64,000 bases of DNA from Actinomycetota bacterium (GTDB lineage: Bacteria; Actinomycetota; Actinomycetes; S36-B12; CAIYMF01), in contig JAPLAU010000013.1 of assembly GCA_026393115.1 (NCBI GenBank), positions 1-64,000 on the forward strand, given 5' to 3'. The translations under genes and the position numbers were made by a program. Below, in pieces: positions 25,717-33,806 of the stretch. The notes beneath the pieces were generated by a model. It did not search any database, was not told the origin of the DNA, and saw only the letters and a list, made by a program, of their open reading frames with translations. Position 1 is the first letter of the stretch, and every line of letters starts with the position of its first letter.

Positions 25717-26711
25717 GGACGCGTGGGCGGCGACTTCGTCTCAACGGGATCGGTAATCACAACATTGCCTAGTGCCTGATCGATGAGTGTCAACGTCTCG
25801 GCGTCAAGCGTCACACCGGCGGCCCGCACATTGTCGATAACCTGCTCGGGTTTAGTTGCGCCAATAATCGCCGCGGAAATGCCCGGCTTCGACAGCACCC
25901 ATGCCAAGGCAAGTTGCGCCATCGACATACCGAGGTCACTGGCAATGGGCTGCAACTTTTGTACGGCCTTCAGCACCTCATCGGCCAACAGGCGCGTCAT
26001 GAATCGGTCACCGTCTTCGGTGGTGGCGCGGCTGCCTTCGGGGTGCGTCGCCCCCGGAAGGTACTTGCCGGTCAGAACTCCCTGAGCAAGCGGCGACCAG
26101 ACGATCTGTCCGAGACCAAGTTCAATACTCGTCGGCACGACCTCGGCCTCAATCACTCGCCAGAGCATGGAGTACTGCGGCTGACTCGACACCAAGCGGT
26201 CGAATCCCATCTGCTCGGCCAACTCAACGGCGGCCCGGATTTCCTCCGCACGCCATTCGGACACTCCGACGTAAAGAACCTTGCCCTGGCGAACGAGGTC
26301 GTCGAATGCGCGCAACGTTTCTTCCAGGGGAGTGGCATAGTCGTACCGGTGCGCTTGGTAGAGATCGACGTAGTCGGTTTGAAGGCGGCGCAGTGATCCG
26401 TTGATGCTCTCCATGATGTGTTTGCGCGAAAGTCCTCGGTCGTTGACGCCAGGACCGGTCGGCCAGTACACCTTGGTCAGGATTTCCAGTCCCTCGCGGC
26501 GCTGGCCCTTGAGCGCGCGGCCGAGTACTTCTTCGGCGCGAGTTCCGGCATAGACATCAGCAGTATCGAAGGTGGTGATACCGGCATCGAGTGAGGCATT
26601 GACGCATGCGCGTGCGGCATCTTCTTCGACCTGTGAACCGTGAGTGATCCAGTTGCCGTAGATGAGTTCGCTGACGAGGAGGCCGCTGCGGCCAAGGTGT
26701 CGATGTTCCAT
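25713..26711 (-). CDS. Aldo/keto reductase
   Basis: The 332-aa TIM-barrel protein starts MEHRHLGRSGLLVSELIYGNW and has the catalytic tetrad elements FDTADVYAG (Asp and Tyr), TKVYW (Lys) and YQAHRYD (His), then an NADPH-binding end with AIIGATKPEQVIDN. It reduces aldehydes or ketones with NADPH; its sequence recalls the voltage-gated potassium channel beta-subunit/YghZ branch. The start at 26711 is set by this conserved N-terminus; the open frame runs 27 codons further upstream. Confidence 0.9.
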   Translation of the reverse strand: MEHRHLGRSGLLVSELIYGNWITHGSQVEEDAARACVNASLDAGITTFDTADVYAGTRAEEVLGRALKGQRREGLEILTKVYWPTGPGVNDRGLSRKHIMESINGSLRRLQTDYVDLYQAHRYDYATPLEETLRAFDDLVRQGKVLYVGVSEWRAEEIRAAVELAEQMGFDRLVSSQPQYSMLWRVIEAEVVPTSIELGLGQIVWSPLAQGVLTGKYLPGATHPEGSRATTEDGDRFMTRLLADEVLKAVQKLQPIASDLGMSMAQLALAWVLSKPGISAAIIGATKPEQVIDNVRAAGVTLDAETLTLIDQALGNVVITDPVETKSPPTRP

Positions 26712-26791
26712 GCGTTGAGCGTAGTGCTCGCTTGCTCGTGCCGCATGTGAGGAGGGTGAACTGCCGGCACGTGTGCGGGCGCGTAGAAACA

Positions 26792-26828
26792 AACTACGAA
26801 ACTGAACTACGAACCGAACTACGAACCT
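26792..26828. repeat. 12-13-bp tandem repeat including the DUF3043 stop codon
   Basis: Three copies of AACTACGAAC-type units (26792-26804, 26805-26816, 26817-26828) cover the stop codon of the DUF3043 gene (26819-26821). On the coding strand each reads close to GGTTCGTAGTT, so each copy repeats the TAG stop. Confidence 0.85.
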
Positions 26829-27454
26829 TTGGGCGCCTTGGGTTCTTTGGGTACTTTGGGCGCCTTGGGTTCGACGGGGCGACCTCCCGATCGGAATTTG
26901 GGCGGCGGAACGCGCAGTCGACGCAAGGTCAGTGAACGCATGACTCCGTAGAGGTAGTCACCAGCCTTGAGCGAGGTGTCGGGCAGTTCATCCTTGGCCT
27001 TCTTGCGAAGTTGGATGATGATCCAAATGACGTCGAGTACGACGAGGGCGAGCATCACCACCCACACGTAATACGTGATCTTGATGATCAACTCGTTGCG
27101 TAGAAACCCCGAAAGCAGCACGAGGATGGCAACGGGGATGAAGATCTCTCCGACTGAGCGACGGCCATCGACCGAATTGCGGATCATTGATCGTGCTGCA
27201 CCTGAGTCGCGCGCAGGCAGGCGGCGCTCGTCGCCGGCCATGAGCGCGGCGCGGTCGGCTGCGCGGGCATCACGATCGCGGTCGCGCATCGCCTTCTTGG
27301 CTTCCTTGGGATCGGACGGCACCTTGATCGACGCTTTGCGGGCGGCTTCGGCCTCTTTCCTCGTAGGAGTGGGCCGACCTTTGCCATCGGGTTTGACCAC
27401 AGCGGCAGGCTCGATGACCTGCTCTGCTGAGTCTTTGCCCTTGCGTCCGAACAT
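26819..27454 (-). CDS. DUF3043 domain membrane protein
   Basis: This 211-aa protein has a long Lys/Arg/Glu-rich cytoplasmic N-terminus (MFGRKGKDSAE, then RKEAEAARKASIK), two hydrophobic helices (about residues 104-121 and 127-148), and a basic C-terminus ending in Lys-Ala-Pro-Lys type repeats. This is the actinobacterial DUF3043 pattern. The function is not known. The start at 27454 fits the conserved MFGRKGK opening. It is divergent from pspA with about 140 bases between, so a shared control region is possible. Confidence 0.85.
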   Translation of the reverse strand: MFGRKGKDSAEQVIEPAAVVKPDGKGRPTPTRKEAEAARKASIKVPSDPKEAKKAMRDRDRDARAADRAALMAGDERRLPARDSGAARSMIRNSVDGRRSVGEIFIPVAILVLLSGFLRNELIIKITYYVWVVMLALVVLDVIWIIIQLRKKAKDELPDTSLKAGDYLYGVMRSLTLRRLRVPPPKFRSGGRPVEPKAPKVPKEPKAPKGS

Positions 27455-27595
27455 GAGCCACAGCCTAGGGGATCGGTGCTGGGTCTCCCTCGGCGCGCCT
27501 TGACCGCGTAAGGTGACTGTCGGACCACCTCGCAAGATTGCGGCGTGGTCACGGTTGGCCGCATCCGGCGGCGCCGCTGCGAAAGGGGACAGTCC

Positions 27596-28339
27596 ATGGG
27601 TGTGTGGGACCGCATCAAGATCATCTTCGGCGCCAAGACGAATGCCATGCTCGACAAGGCTGAAGACCCGCGGCAGACCCTCGACTATTCGTACGAGAAG
27701 CAACTTGAATTGCTACAGAAGGTTCGCCGCGGAGTGGCTGACGTTGCCACCTCACGCAAGCGCCTCGAATTGCAGATTCAGTCACTCGACGGACAGGCCA
27801 ACAAGCTCGAGTCGCAGGCGAAGGCGGCGCTCGCAGGTGGTCGCGAAGACCTCGCCCGCGAAGCGCTCATGCGCCGCAGCGGCATTCAGGTACAGATTGC
27901 TGACCTTCAGGTTCAGCTCGCCGACCTTCAGTCGCAAGAGGAAAAACTTACTGCCGCAAGCCAGGCGCTGCAGGCCAAGGTCGAGGCCTTCCGCACTCAG
28001 AAGGAAACGATCAAGGCCACTTACAGTGCTGCCGAGGCGCAGACGCGTATCAACGAAGCGTTCACTGGAATCTCCTCGGAATTGGGCAATGTCGGCGAAG
28101 CGATTCAGCGTGCTCAGGACAAGACGCAGTCAATGCAGGCGCGAGCAACGGCCCTCGATGAGCTGATGGCATCAGGCGCGCTTGATGACCCCACGGGAAC
28201 GTCTAAGGACAGCATCACCATTGAACTTGAGCGCATGGCCAGTACCAATCAGGTCGAAGATGACCTTGCCAAGCTCAAGGGTGAAATTGCTGCCAGTGCT
28301 GCACCGGCGGCGATCGAGGACAAGCCCGCGGGCGAGTAA
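27596..28339 (+). CDS. pspA: Phage shock protein A / IM30 family protein
   Basis: The 247-aa protein is almost wholly helical and coiled-coil, with the PspA opening MGVWDRIKIIFGAKTNAMLDKAEDP, which includes the amphipathic membrane-binding helix. PspA/IM30 proteins are ESCRT-III-like and stabilise the cytoplasmic membrane under stress. Its ATG follows GAAAGGGG. A gene for an S4 protein follows after 15 bases. No pspB/C partners are visible; actinobacterial PspA usually works without them. Confidence 0.92.
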   Translation: MGVWDRIKIIFGAKTNAMLDKAEDPRQTLDYSYEKQLELLQKVRRGVADVATSRKRLELQIQSLDGQANKLESQAKAALAGGREDLAREALMRRSGIQVQIADLQVQLADLQSQEEKLTAASQALQAKVEAFRTQKETIKATYSAAEAQTRINEAFTGISSELGNVGEAIQRAQDKTQSMQARATALDELMASGALDDPTGTSKDSITIELERMASTNQVEDDLAKLKGEIAASAAPAAIEDKPAGE

Positions 28340-28354
28340 CGCGTTCGAGTACTG

Positions 28355-28744
28355 ATGACAGCGCCTGCTCTCGTCGAATCCGCGCGAGTGGATGCGTGGG
28401 CATGGGCGGTGCGCCTGTTCCCAACACGATCTGCCGCAACGGCGGCCTGCCGCGCCGGTCACCTCAAGGTGAACGGAGTCAGTGTCAAGCCCGCACACCT
28501 CGTGCGTACTGGCGATAGCGTGCGCGCGTTCACACGTGGTGGCGAGCGAATCGTGGTGGTTACGGGTCTCATCACCAAACGCACCAGCGCAGCGCTCGCC
28601 GTGCTGCAGTATGACGATCGCACGCCACCACCTCCACCACGCGAAGAACGAGAGCAGACGGTAGTTCGCGAGCGAGGGTCGGGCCGGCCCACCAAGCGCG
28701 AACGACGTGAAACGGATCGACTGCGCGGTCGCGACGGCGCGTGA
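28355..28744 (+). CDS. S4-domain RNA-binding protein (HslR/Hsp15-like)
   Basis: The 129-aa protein has an S4 fold at residues about 8-70: VDAWAWAVRLFPTRSAATAACRAGHLKVNG, shown here as VDAWAWAVRL, then AGHLKVNGVSVKPAH and VRTGDSVRA. A basic tail with KRERRETDRLRGR follows. Hsp15-type proteins bind stalled 50S ribosomal subunits carrying nascent chains. It lies 15 bases after pspA. The last codons and the stop are copied again 53 bases downstream. Confidence 0.87.
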   Translation: MTAPALVESARVDAWAWAVRLFPTRSAATAACRAGHLKVNGVSVKPAHLVRTGDSVRAFTRGGERIVVVTGLITKRTSAALAVLQYDDRTPPPPPREEREQTVVRERGSGRPTKRERRETDRLRGRDGA

Positions 28745-28801
28745 ATGAGGTGCACGCGCGTGATGGGCGTGCACAGAACGTGCAGTACGGCGCGTGAATG
28801 A
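28734..28801. repeat. 15-bp direct repeat including the S4-protein stop codon
   Basis: ACGGCGCGTGAATGA occurs at 28734-28748, containing the TGA stop at 28742-28744, and again at 28787-28801. A shorter match, CGCGTGATG, lies between them. Confidence 0.85.
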
Positions 28802-28820
28802 CGCGGCTTGTGAGGACGCG

Positions 28821-30020
28821 TCAGTCGTGTGACGCCGGCGCAGCGGGGGTTCCGGGCAGCGCCAACATGCGTTCAAGTGCCACGCGCGCCCAGTGAGCCG
28901 TGTCGGAGTCGACGGTGATGCGGTTGACGACCTGTCCCTCGACCAAGTGCTCTAGTGCCCACACCAAGTGGGGAAGGTCGATGCGGTTCATCGTGGAGCA
29001 ATAACACACCGCACGGTCAAGGAATGCCACCTGCTTGTCAGGGTGCGCGAGAGCGAGTCGACGAACGAGGTTGAGTTCGGTGCCCAGTGCCCAACTCGTG
29101 CCGGGGTCGGCTGCGTCGACGGCGGCAATGATCTGCTCGGTCGAACCAACGCGATCAGCGGCTGTCACTACTTCGTGCTGACATTCGGGGTGCACCATCA
29201 CCGTGACGCCGGGAATACGTTCGCGTACTTCGGTGACGGAATCGACAGTGAAGCGGCCGTGCACGGAGCAGTGACCTCTCCACAAAATGACTCGCGCGTT
29301 GCGCAACTGTTCGTCAGTGAGGCCACCACCAGGCTTGTGCGGGTCGTAGAGAACGCAGTCATCAAGGTTGAGGCCAAGATCGAATACTGCGGTATTGCGG
29401 CCGAGATGCTGATCGGGAAGGAACAGAATCTTCTCGCCCTGTTCGAACCCCCATTCCATGGCGCGTTTGGCATTGCTTGACGTGCACACGGTGCCACCGT
29501 GTGCACCGGTGAATGCCTTGATCGCCGCGGTTGAATTCATGTAGGTGATGGGAACGGTGACATCAGCAACGCCGGCCGCTTCAAGTCGCCGCCAGCAGTC
29601 GTCGACCTGACCCGCCGCTGCCATGTCGGCCATCGAGCAGCCGGCGGCCATATCGGGCAGCACCACGTGCTGGGTATCGGAGGTGAGGATATCGGCGCTT
29701 TCGGCCATGAAGTGCACTCCGCAGAAGACGATGTAGTCGGCCTCGGGATGGGCCGCTGCCTGCTGCGCCAACTTGAAGGAGTCGCCCGTCACGTCAGCAA
29801 ACGCGATGACTTCATCACGCTGGTAGTGGTGACCGAGGATGAAGACGCGATCACCGAGTGCGGCCTTCGCTGTGGCAGCACGAGCAACAAGGTCTGCGTC
29901 ACTGGGTGGCGGTAGGTCACCGGGACATGACACGCCGCGTTCGCTCGCGGTGTCGGAATCGCGGCCTAGGAGCAGCAGTGCGAGCGGGGTAGGTGCGGGC
30001 TCGGTAAACGCCTCAGACAT
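28821..30020 (-). CDS. nadA: Quinolinate synthase
   Basis: The 399-aa protein has the NadA features GHHYQRDEVIAFADVTGDSFKL, FCGVHFMAESADIL, LPDMAAGCSMADM, HPECQHEV and a late CYCSTM segment, including the three Cys residues that hold the 4Fe-4S cluster. It condenses iminoaspartate with dihydroxyacetone phosphate to make quinolinate for NAD. nadB and nadC are not in the window. It is divergent from the glycerate kinase gene with only 31 bases between starts. Confidence 0.93.
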   Translation of the reverse strand: MSEAFTEPAPTPLALLLLGRDSDTASERGVSCPGDLPPPSDADLVARAATAKAALGDRVFILGHHYQRDEVIAFADVTGDSFKLAQQAAAHPEADYIVFCGVHFMAESADILTSDTQHVVLPDMAAGCSMADMAAAGQVDDCWRRLEAAGVADVTVPITYMNSTAAIKAFTGAHGGTVCTSSNAKRAMEWGFEQGEKILFLPDQHLGRNTAVFDLGLNLDDCVLYDPHKPGGGLTDEQLRNARVILWRGHCSVHGRFTVDSVTEVRERIPGVTVMVHPECQHEVVTAADRVGSTEQIIAAVDAADPGTSWALGTELNLVRRLALAHPDKQVAFLDRAVCYCSTMNRIDLPHLVWALEHLVEGQVVNRITVDSDTAHWARVALERMLALPGTPAAPASHD

Positions 30021-30051
30021 AGGGCTCAGTGTGTCACGCTACGGTTGCGTC

Positions 30052-31221
30052 GTGCGCGTCATGATCGCTCCTGACTCCTTCACCGGAACTCTGTCGGCTG
30101 TGGAAGCGGCGGGCGCGATGGCCGACGGATGGCTTCGACGGTGCCCCGATGACGTCATTGTTCAGGTGCCGCTCTCCGACGGCGGCCCGGGATTCGTTGA
30201 TGTCATTGAAGCTTCACGCGGGGGACGGTTGATCGATGTCACCGTGACCGGACCGCTCGGTGAGCCGGTGGCCGCACAGTTCCTCTTGGTCGACACCACG
30301 GCCTACATCGAGTCGGCGCAAGCAGTGGGCCTTCATCTGGTGCCGCGTGAGCAACGCGATCCGGGCCGCACGACCAGTGCGGGGATGGGTGACCTCGTGC
30401 GGGCTGCCGTTGATGCGGGGGCCGAGCGCATCATCGTGGGGCTCGGCGGATCGTCAGTGTGTGACGCCGGCGCTGGAATGCTGGTGCGGCTCGGAGCAAT
30501 CGCTCGTAATGCTGCCGGCGACGACGTTTCCAACGCCATGCTCGGTGGTGGTGGTGCGGTGGGAGTTGTGACGACCTTCGACCTCGAACCAGCGCGACGG
30601 CTTGTCGACGGGGTCGACCTGATCGTTGCCTCCGATGTCGACAGCCCACTGCTCGGTGCGCGGGGTGCCGCCCACGGCTTCGGGGCCCAAAAGTTCGCTG
30701 ACCCCAGTCGGGTGCTGCCCGTCGAGCTCGATGCGTTGGAGCAAGCGGTGGCCGCGGTGTCGGTTGCCGTGGGTCGGCGACCCGACGGTCGTGACCCGGC
30801 GGTTGCGCTGGGTGCCGGAGCGGCAGGGGGCTTGGGGTTCGCTCTCCTTGCTTTAGGTGGTACCCGGGTTCCTGGCATTGCCACGGTGCTCGAGCAGGTC
30901 GGCTTACGCGACCACATCGCGGCTGCTGACGTCGTGGTGACTGGCGAGGGCTCCTTCGACTGGCAATCCTTGCGGGGCAAAGTGGTCAGCGGAGTTGCAG
31001 CGGCAGCGCTGGAGCAGGGTAGGCCCGTGGTCGTTCTCGCCGGCAGGGTCGACGTTGGCCGTCGCGAGTATGCCGCCATCGGGGTGAGCGCCGCCTTCGG
31101 CGTGGTTGATCGCCCCCTCGATGTGGCGCAGATCAGCGGAGATTCGGCTGCCCCGATCAATCACGCGGGACTCCTCGCCGACCTCGCGGAGCGCGCTGCA
31201 GGTACCTGGGGCGGCGCTTGA
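30052..31221 (+). CDS. Glycerate kinase (GckA/GlxK type)
   Basis: The 389-aa protein starts VRVMIAPDSFTGTLSAVEAAGAMADGW and has the family blocks PLSDGGPG, GRTTSAGMGDLVRAA, VGLGGSSVCDAGAGM, GAGAAGGLGFALLALGG and VVTGEGSFDWQS. It phosphorylates D-glycerate with ATP. The GTG at 30052 is the sensible start because the conserved opening begins there; the open frame extends 71 codons upstream, through nadA. Together with erpA and the adenosine-kinase-like gene it repeats the order Rv2205c-Rv2204c-Rv2202c of mycobacteria. Confidence 0.92.
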   Translation: MRVMIAPDSFTGTLSAVEAAGAMADGWLRRCPDDVIVQVPLSDGGPGFVDVIEASRGGRLIDVTVTGPLGEPVAAQFLLVDTTAYIESAQAVGLHLVPREQRDPGRTTSAGMGDLVRAAVDAGAERIIVGLGGSSVCDAGAGMLVRLGAIARNAAGDDVSNAMLGGGGAVGVVTTFDLEPARRLVDGVDLIVASDVDSPLLGARGAAHGFGAQKFADPSRVLPVELDALEQAVAAVSVAVGRRPDGRDPAVALGAGAAGGLGFALLALGGTRVPGIATVLEQVGLRDHIAAADVVVTGEGSFDWQSLRGKVVSGVAAAALEQGRPVVVLAGRVDVGRREYAAIGVSAAFGVVDRPLDVAQISGDSAAPINHAGLLADLAERAAGTWGGA

Positions 31222-31260
31222 GGGGTGCCGCGTGGCGCACATGGTGCCAGTCGGCCAAGC

Positions 31261-31293
31261 CGCCAGTACACTGGAAGCGCCAGTACACTGGAA
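31261..31293. promoter_or_regulatory. Tandem dyad elements upstream of erpA
   Basis: CGCCAGTACACTGGAA occurs at 31261-31276 and 31278-31293. Each copy contains the inverted repeat CCAGT-AC-ACTGG, and its TACACT could also serve as a -10 hexamer. The 17-base phasing is less than two helical turns. It could be a paired operator or a duplicated promoter element; I do not know a regulator for it. Confidence 0.45.
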
Positions 31294-31356
31294 TAGGCGT
31301 CGCTCGGACGACGTTGCGTCAGATGAACGTTTATCCATGACCACAGTTCGTCAAAG

Positions 31357-31392
31357 CAGACGTCACAACAGACATCACAACAGACATAGCCG
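31357..31392. repeat. 12-bp tandem repeat upstream of erpA
   Basis: CAGACGTCACAA, CAGACATCACAA and CAGACATAGCCG follow each other at 31357-31392, about 50 bases before the erpA start. The function is unclear. Confidence 0.75.
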
Positions 31393-31443
31393 AACGACTT
31401 CGAATCGTCCGATCCGCACGCCACCCGAGCAGGAGATCATCTG

Positions 31444-31815
31444 ATGACCGCTGACACCACCAGCACCGACCTGACCAGCGCCCCCACCGCCGATGGCATC
31501 GCGCTCACTGATGTCGCGTCGTCGAAGGTGCGCGCGCTGCTCGACCAGGAAGGTCGCGACGACCTGACCCTGCGAGTTGCCGTGCAGCCTGGTGGTTGCT
31601 CGGGGCTGCGCTACCAACTCTTCTTTGACGACCGCTCACTCGACGGTGATGTCGTCATGACCTTCGACGGCGTCGACGTTGTTACCGACCGGATGAGTGC
31701 CCCGTACCTCACGGGTGCGGTGATCGACTTCGTGGACACGATCGAGAAGCAGGGTTTCACCATCGACAACCCCAACGCCACGGGTTCGTGCGCGTGTGGT
31801 GACTCCTTCAACTAA
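31444..31815 (+). CDS. erpA: Iron-sulfur cluster insertion protein ErpA (HesB/IscA family)
   Basis: The 123-aa A-type carrier has the three conserved Cys residues: PGGCSGLRY (about residue 57) and SCACGDSF at the C-terminus. It carries Fe-S clusters to target enzymes, which in this neighbourhood could include NadA and the Rieske protein QcrA (inference). The first 20 residues form a Thr/Ala-rich extension. GGAG lies upstream of the ATG. The gap between the glycerate kinase and this gene (about 220 bases) holds two repeat sets and probably its promoter. Confidence 0.92.
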   Translation: MTADTTSTDLTSAPTADGIALTDVASSKVRALLDQEGRDDLTLRVAVQPGGCSGLRYQLFFDDRSLDGDVVMTFDGVDVVTDRMSAPYLTGAVIDFVDTIEKQGFTIDNPNATGSCACGDSFN

Positions 31816-31841
31816 AGCGACGCGTCAGTTCGAAGGCAGAG

Positions 31842-31872
31842 CTGACACAGTGCTCAGAACTGACACAGTGCT
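31842..31872. repeat. 13-bp direct repeat between erpA and the adenosine-kinase-like gene
   Basis: CTGACACAGTGCT occurs at 31842-31854 and 31860-31872, an 18-base phase. It lies in the 150-base gap after erpA. The role is unknown. Confidence 0.7.
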
Positions 31873-31967
31873 ATCGAAATCACGACCTGGCTTTGACTGG
31901 TCACAGCACACAACACGGCGCCCGATAACCTTGCACGGTCCTTGAACTACGGCCGTAGGAGTTTGTC

Positions 31968-32954
31968 GTGAAGATCGCTATCACCGGGTCAATTGCCACT
32001 GACCACTTGATGCGTTTCCCCGGCCGTTTTGCCGACTCGCTGATCGCTGACCAACTCGACAAGGTGTCGTTGTCCTTCCTAGTCGACGATCTCGAGATTC
32101 GTCGCGGGGGAGTGGCGCCCAACATCGCATTCGGAATGGGCTGCCTTGGCCTACGGCCGATCCTCGTCGGAGCCGTCGGACCTGACTTTGCCGATTACCG
32201 CTCGTGGCTTGAGCGCCATGGAGTCGACACCGAATCGGTGCACGTCAGCGAAGTGCGGCACACCGCGCGTTTCATTTGCACGACTGACTCCGAGCAGAAC
32301 CAAATCGCTTCGTTCTACCCAGGCGCGATGAGCGAGGCCCGTGAAATCGAACTCGCGCCACTGGCCGAGCGGGTGGGTGGCCTTGATCTCGTACTCATTG
32401 GAGCCAACGATCCTGACGCGATGGTGCGGCACACCGAAGAGTGTCGATTCCGCGGGTTCCCCTTTGCAGCCGATCCGTCCCAGCAGTTGGCACGGATGGA
32501 GGGTCCGCAGATCCGGGAGTTGATTGAAGGCGCGGCTTACCTGTTCACCAACGAGTACGAGTCAGCCTTGATTGCGCAAAAGACGGGCTGGTCCTCCGCC
32601 GAGGTGCTCGATCGTGTGGGGGTGCAGATCACCACCCTCGGCAAGAATGGAGCTCGCATCGACCAGCACGGTGCTCAGTCGCTGCATGTGACCTGCCCTG
32701 AAGAGGAGCGCAAGGCTGATCCGACCGGAGTGGGCGACGCGTTCCGGGCAGGCTTCTTGGCCGGAATTGCATGGGGGCTCACGCACGAACGCTCCGCGCA
32801 GGTGGGCTCGATGCTGGCAACGTACGTCATCGAGACAGTCGGTACTCAGGAATATCAACTGGCGCAGCAGCACTTCCTGACGCGACTGGCCGACGCCTAC
32901 GGCTCGGAGGCTGCCGCTGACGTAGCGCCGCATCTGGCTGGCCCCCAGCAGTAA
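31968..32954 (+). CDS. PfkB-family carbohydrate kinase, adenosine kinase-like
   Basis: The 328-aa ribokinase-fold protein begins VKIAITGSIATDHLMRFPG, has the substrate motif RRGGVAPNIAFGMG and the catalytic PfkB signature DPTGVGDAFRAGFLAG (about residues 254-269). It is close in pattern and gene order to mycobacterial adenosine kinase (Rv2202c), so adenosine phosphorylation is the best guess; other sugars are possible. The GTG start has TAGGAG upstream. The aat gene follows after eight bases. Confidence 0.87.
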   Translation: MKIAITGSIATDHLMRFPGRFADSLIADQLDKVSLSFLVDDLEIRRGGVAPNIAFGMGCLGLRPILVGAVGPDFADYRSWLERHGVDTESVHVSEVRHTARFICTTDSEQNQIASFYPGAMSEAREIELAPLAERVGGLDLVLIGANDPDAMVRHTEECRFRGFPFAADPSQQLARMEGPQIRELIEGAAYLFTNEYESALIAQKTGWSSAEVLDRVGVQITTLGKNGARIDQHGAQSLHVTCPEEERKADPTGVGDAFRAGFLAGIAWGLTHERSAQVGSMLATYVIETVGTQEYQLAQQHFLTRLADAYGSEAAADVAPHLAGPQQ

Positions 32955-32962
32955 GCCCTGTC

Positions 32963-33631
32963 ATGCAGCCCCTAGGTCCGTCGCGGTGGATGCTGCCCGA
33001 TCCAAGGGAGGCGCCCGATGGTGAGGAAGTTATCGGGGTGGGAGCCGATCTTGAGCCTGAGACCCTCGTTGACGCCTACAGCCGGGGGCTGTTCCCGATG
33101 CCGACTGAACCGGGTGGACCTATTGGCTGGTGGTCACCCGATCCCCGCGGAATCTTGCCACTTGATCAATTGCGAGTGACGCGATCCCTGGCCAAGTCGT
33201 ATCGTCGTTATCGCACCACCGTTGACGTTGCGTTCGACGAGGTCGTGCGTGAGTGCGGTGATCCCACTAGGCCACTTGGCTGGATCGATCAGCCGATTCG
33301 CGATGCGTATGGGCGCTTGCATCGGATGGGCTGGGCGCATTCAGTGGAAGTGTGGGAGGGCGATCAACTCGTCGGCGGCCTCTACGGCATTGAGGTCGGC
33401 GGACTGTTCGCCGGAGAGTCGATGTTCCACCACGCCCGCGACGCATCCAAGGTCGCGCTCGTGCGCCTGGTCACCGAATTGCGCACCGGGGTGCCGCAGG
33501 AGGGTCGACTCCTCGACGTGCAATGGCGCTCGGACCATCTGGCAAGCCTCGGAGTGATCGAGATTCGGCGACACGAGTACCTGTTGCGCGTCGCGCGCGC
33601 TGTCGAGTTGGCACCTGCCCTCGGTGGATAG
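32963..33631 (+). CDS. aat: Leucyl/phenylalanyl-tRNA-protein transferase
   Basis: This 222-aa protein shows the Aat family blocks: LVDAYSRGLFPM, WWSPDPRGILP, GWIDQPIRDAYGRLHRMGWAHSVE, GGLYGIEVGGLFAGESMF and DVQWRSDHLASLG. Aat attaches Leu or Phe to proteins with N-terminal Arg or Lys, marking them for ClpS/ClpAP degradation. The N-terminus is short, lacking part of the extension seen in some homologues. It follows the PfkB gene closely and is probably co-transcribed. Confidence 0.93.
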   Translation: MQPLGPSRWMLPDPREAPDGEEVIGVGADLEPETLVDAYSRGLFPMPTEPGGPIGWWSPDPRGILPLDQLRVTRSLAKSYRRYRTTVDVAFDEVVRECGDPTRPLGWIDQPIRDAYGRLHRMGWAHSVEVWEGDQLVGGLYGIEVGGLFAGESMFHHARDASKVALVRLVTELRTGVPQEGRLLDVQWRSDHLASLGVIEIRRHEYLLRVARAVELAPALGG

Positions 33632-33634
33632 TCG

Positions 33635-33658
33635 CGGCTCACCGGCTCACCGGCTCAC
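33635..33658. repeat. 8-bp tandem repeat after aat
   Basis: CGGCTCAC is repeated three times (33635-33658), beginning four bases after the aat stop codon. Confidence 0.8.
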
Positions 33659-33722
33659 CGGCGCATGTCGCCGAGGGAACTGCGGCGTGAGAGGAAGCAG
33701 TGGGTGCGGTGTAGGCGATAGT

Positions 33723-33806
33723 CCCTACTACTCGAGCCCTATTACTCGAGCCCTATTACTCGAGCCCTATTACTCGAGCCCTACTGCTCGAGCCCTACTA
33801 CTCGAG
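33723..33806. repeat. 14-bp tandem array, six copies, including the desulfurase/TusA stop codon
   Basis: Six CTCGAG palindromes at 33731, 33745, 33759, 33773, 33787 and 33801 are spaced exactly 14 bases apart within units of the type CTATTACTCGAGCC. The copy nearest the gene includes the final Leu-Glu codons and TAG stop of the minus-strand gene (stop 33798-33800); the others repeat that gene end with TAG or TAA. Confidence 0.92.

Noticed and set aside
29839-30051. Upstream extension of the glycerate kinase frame
   Set aside because: It runs antisense through nadA, and the family's conserved N-terminus begins at the GTG at 30052.
31106-31444. Plus-strand frame reaching the erpA start
   Set aside because: It overlaps the end of the glycerate kinase gene, contains the repeat sets and has no protein-like composition.
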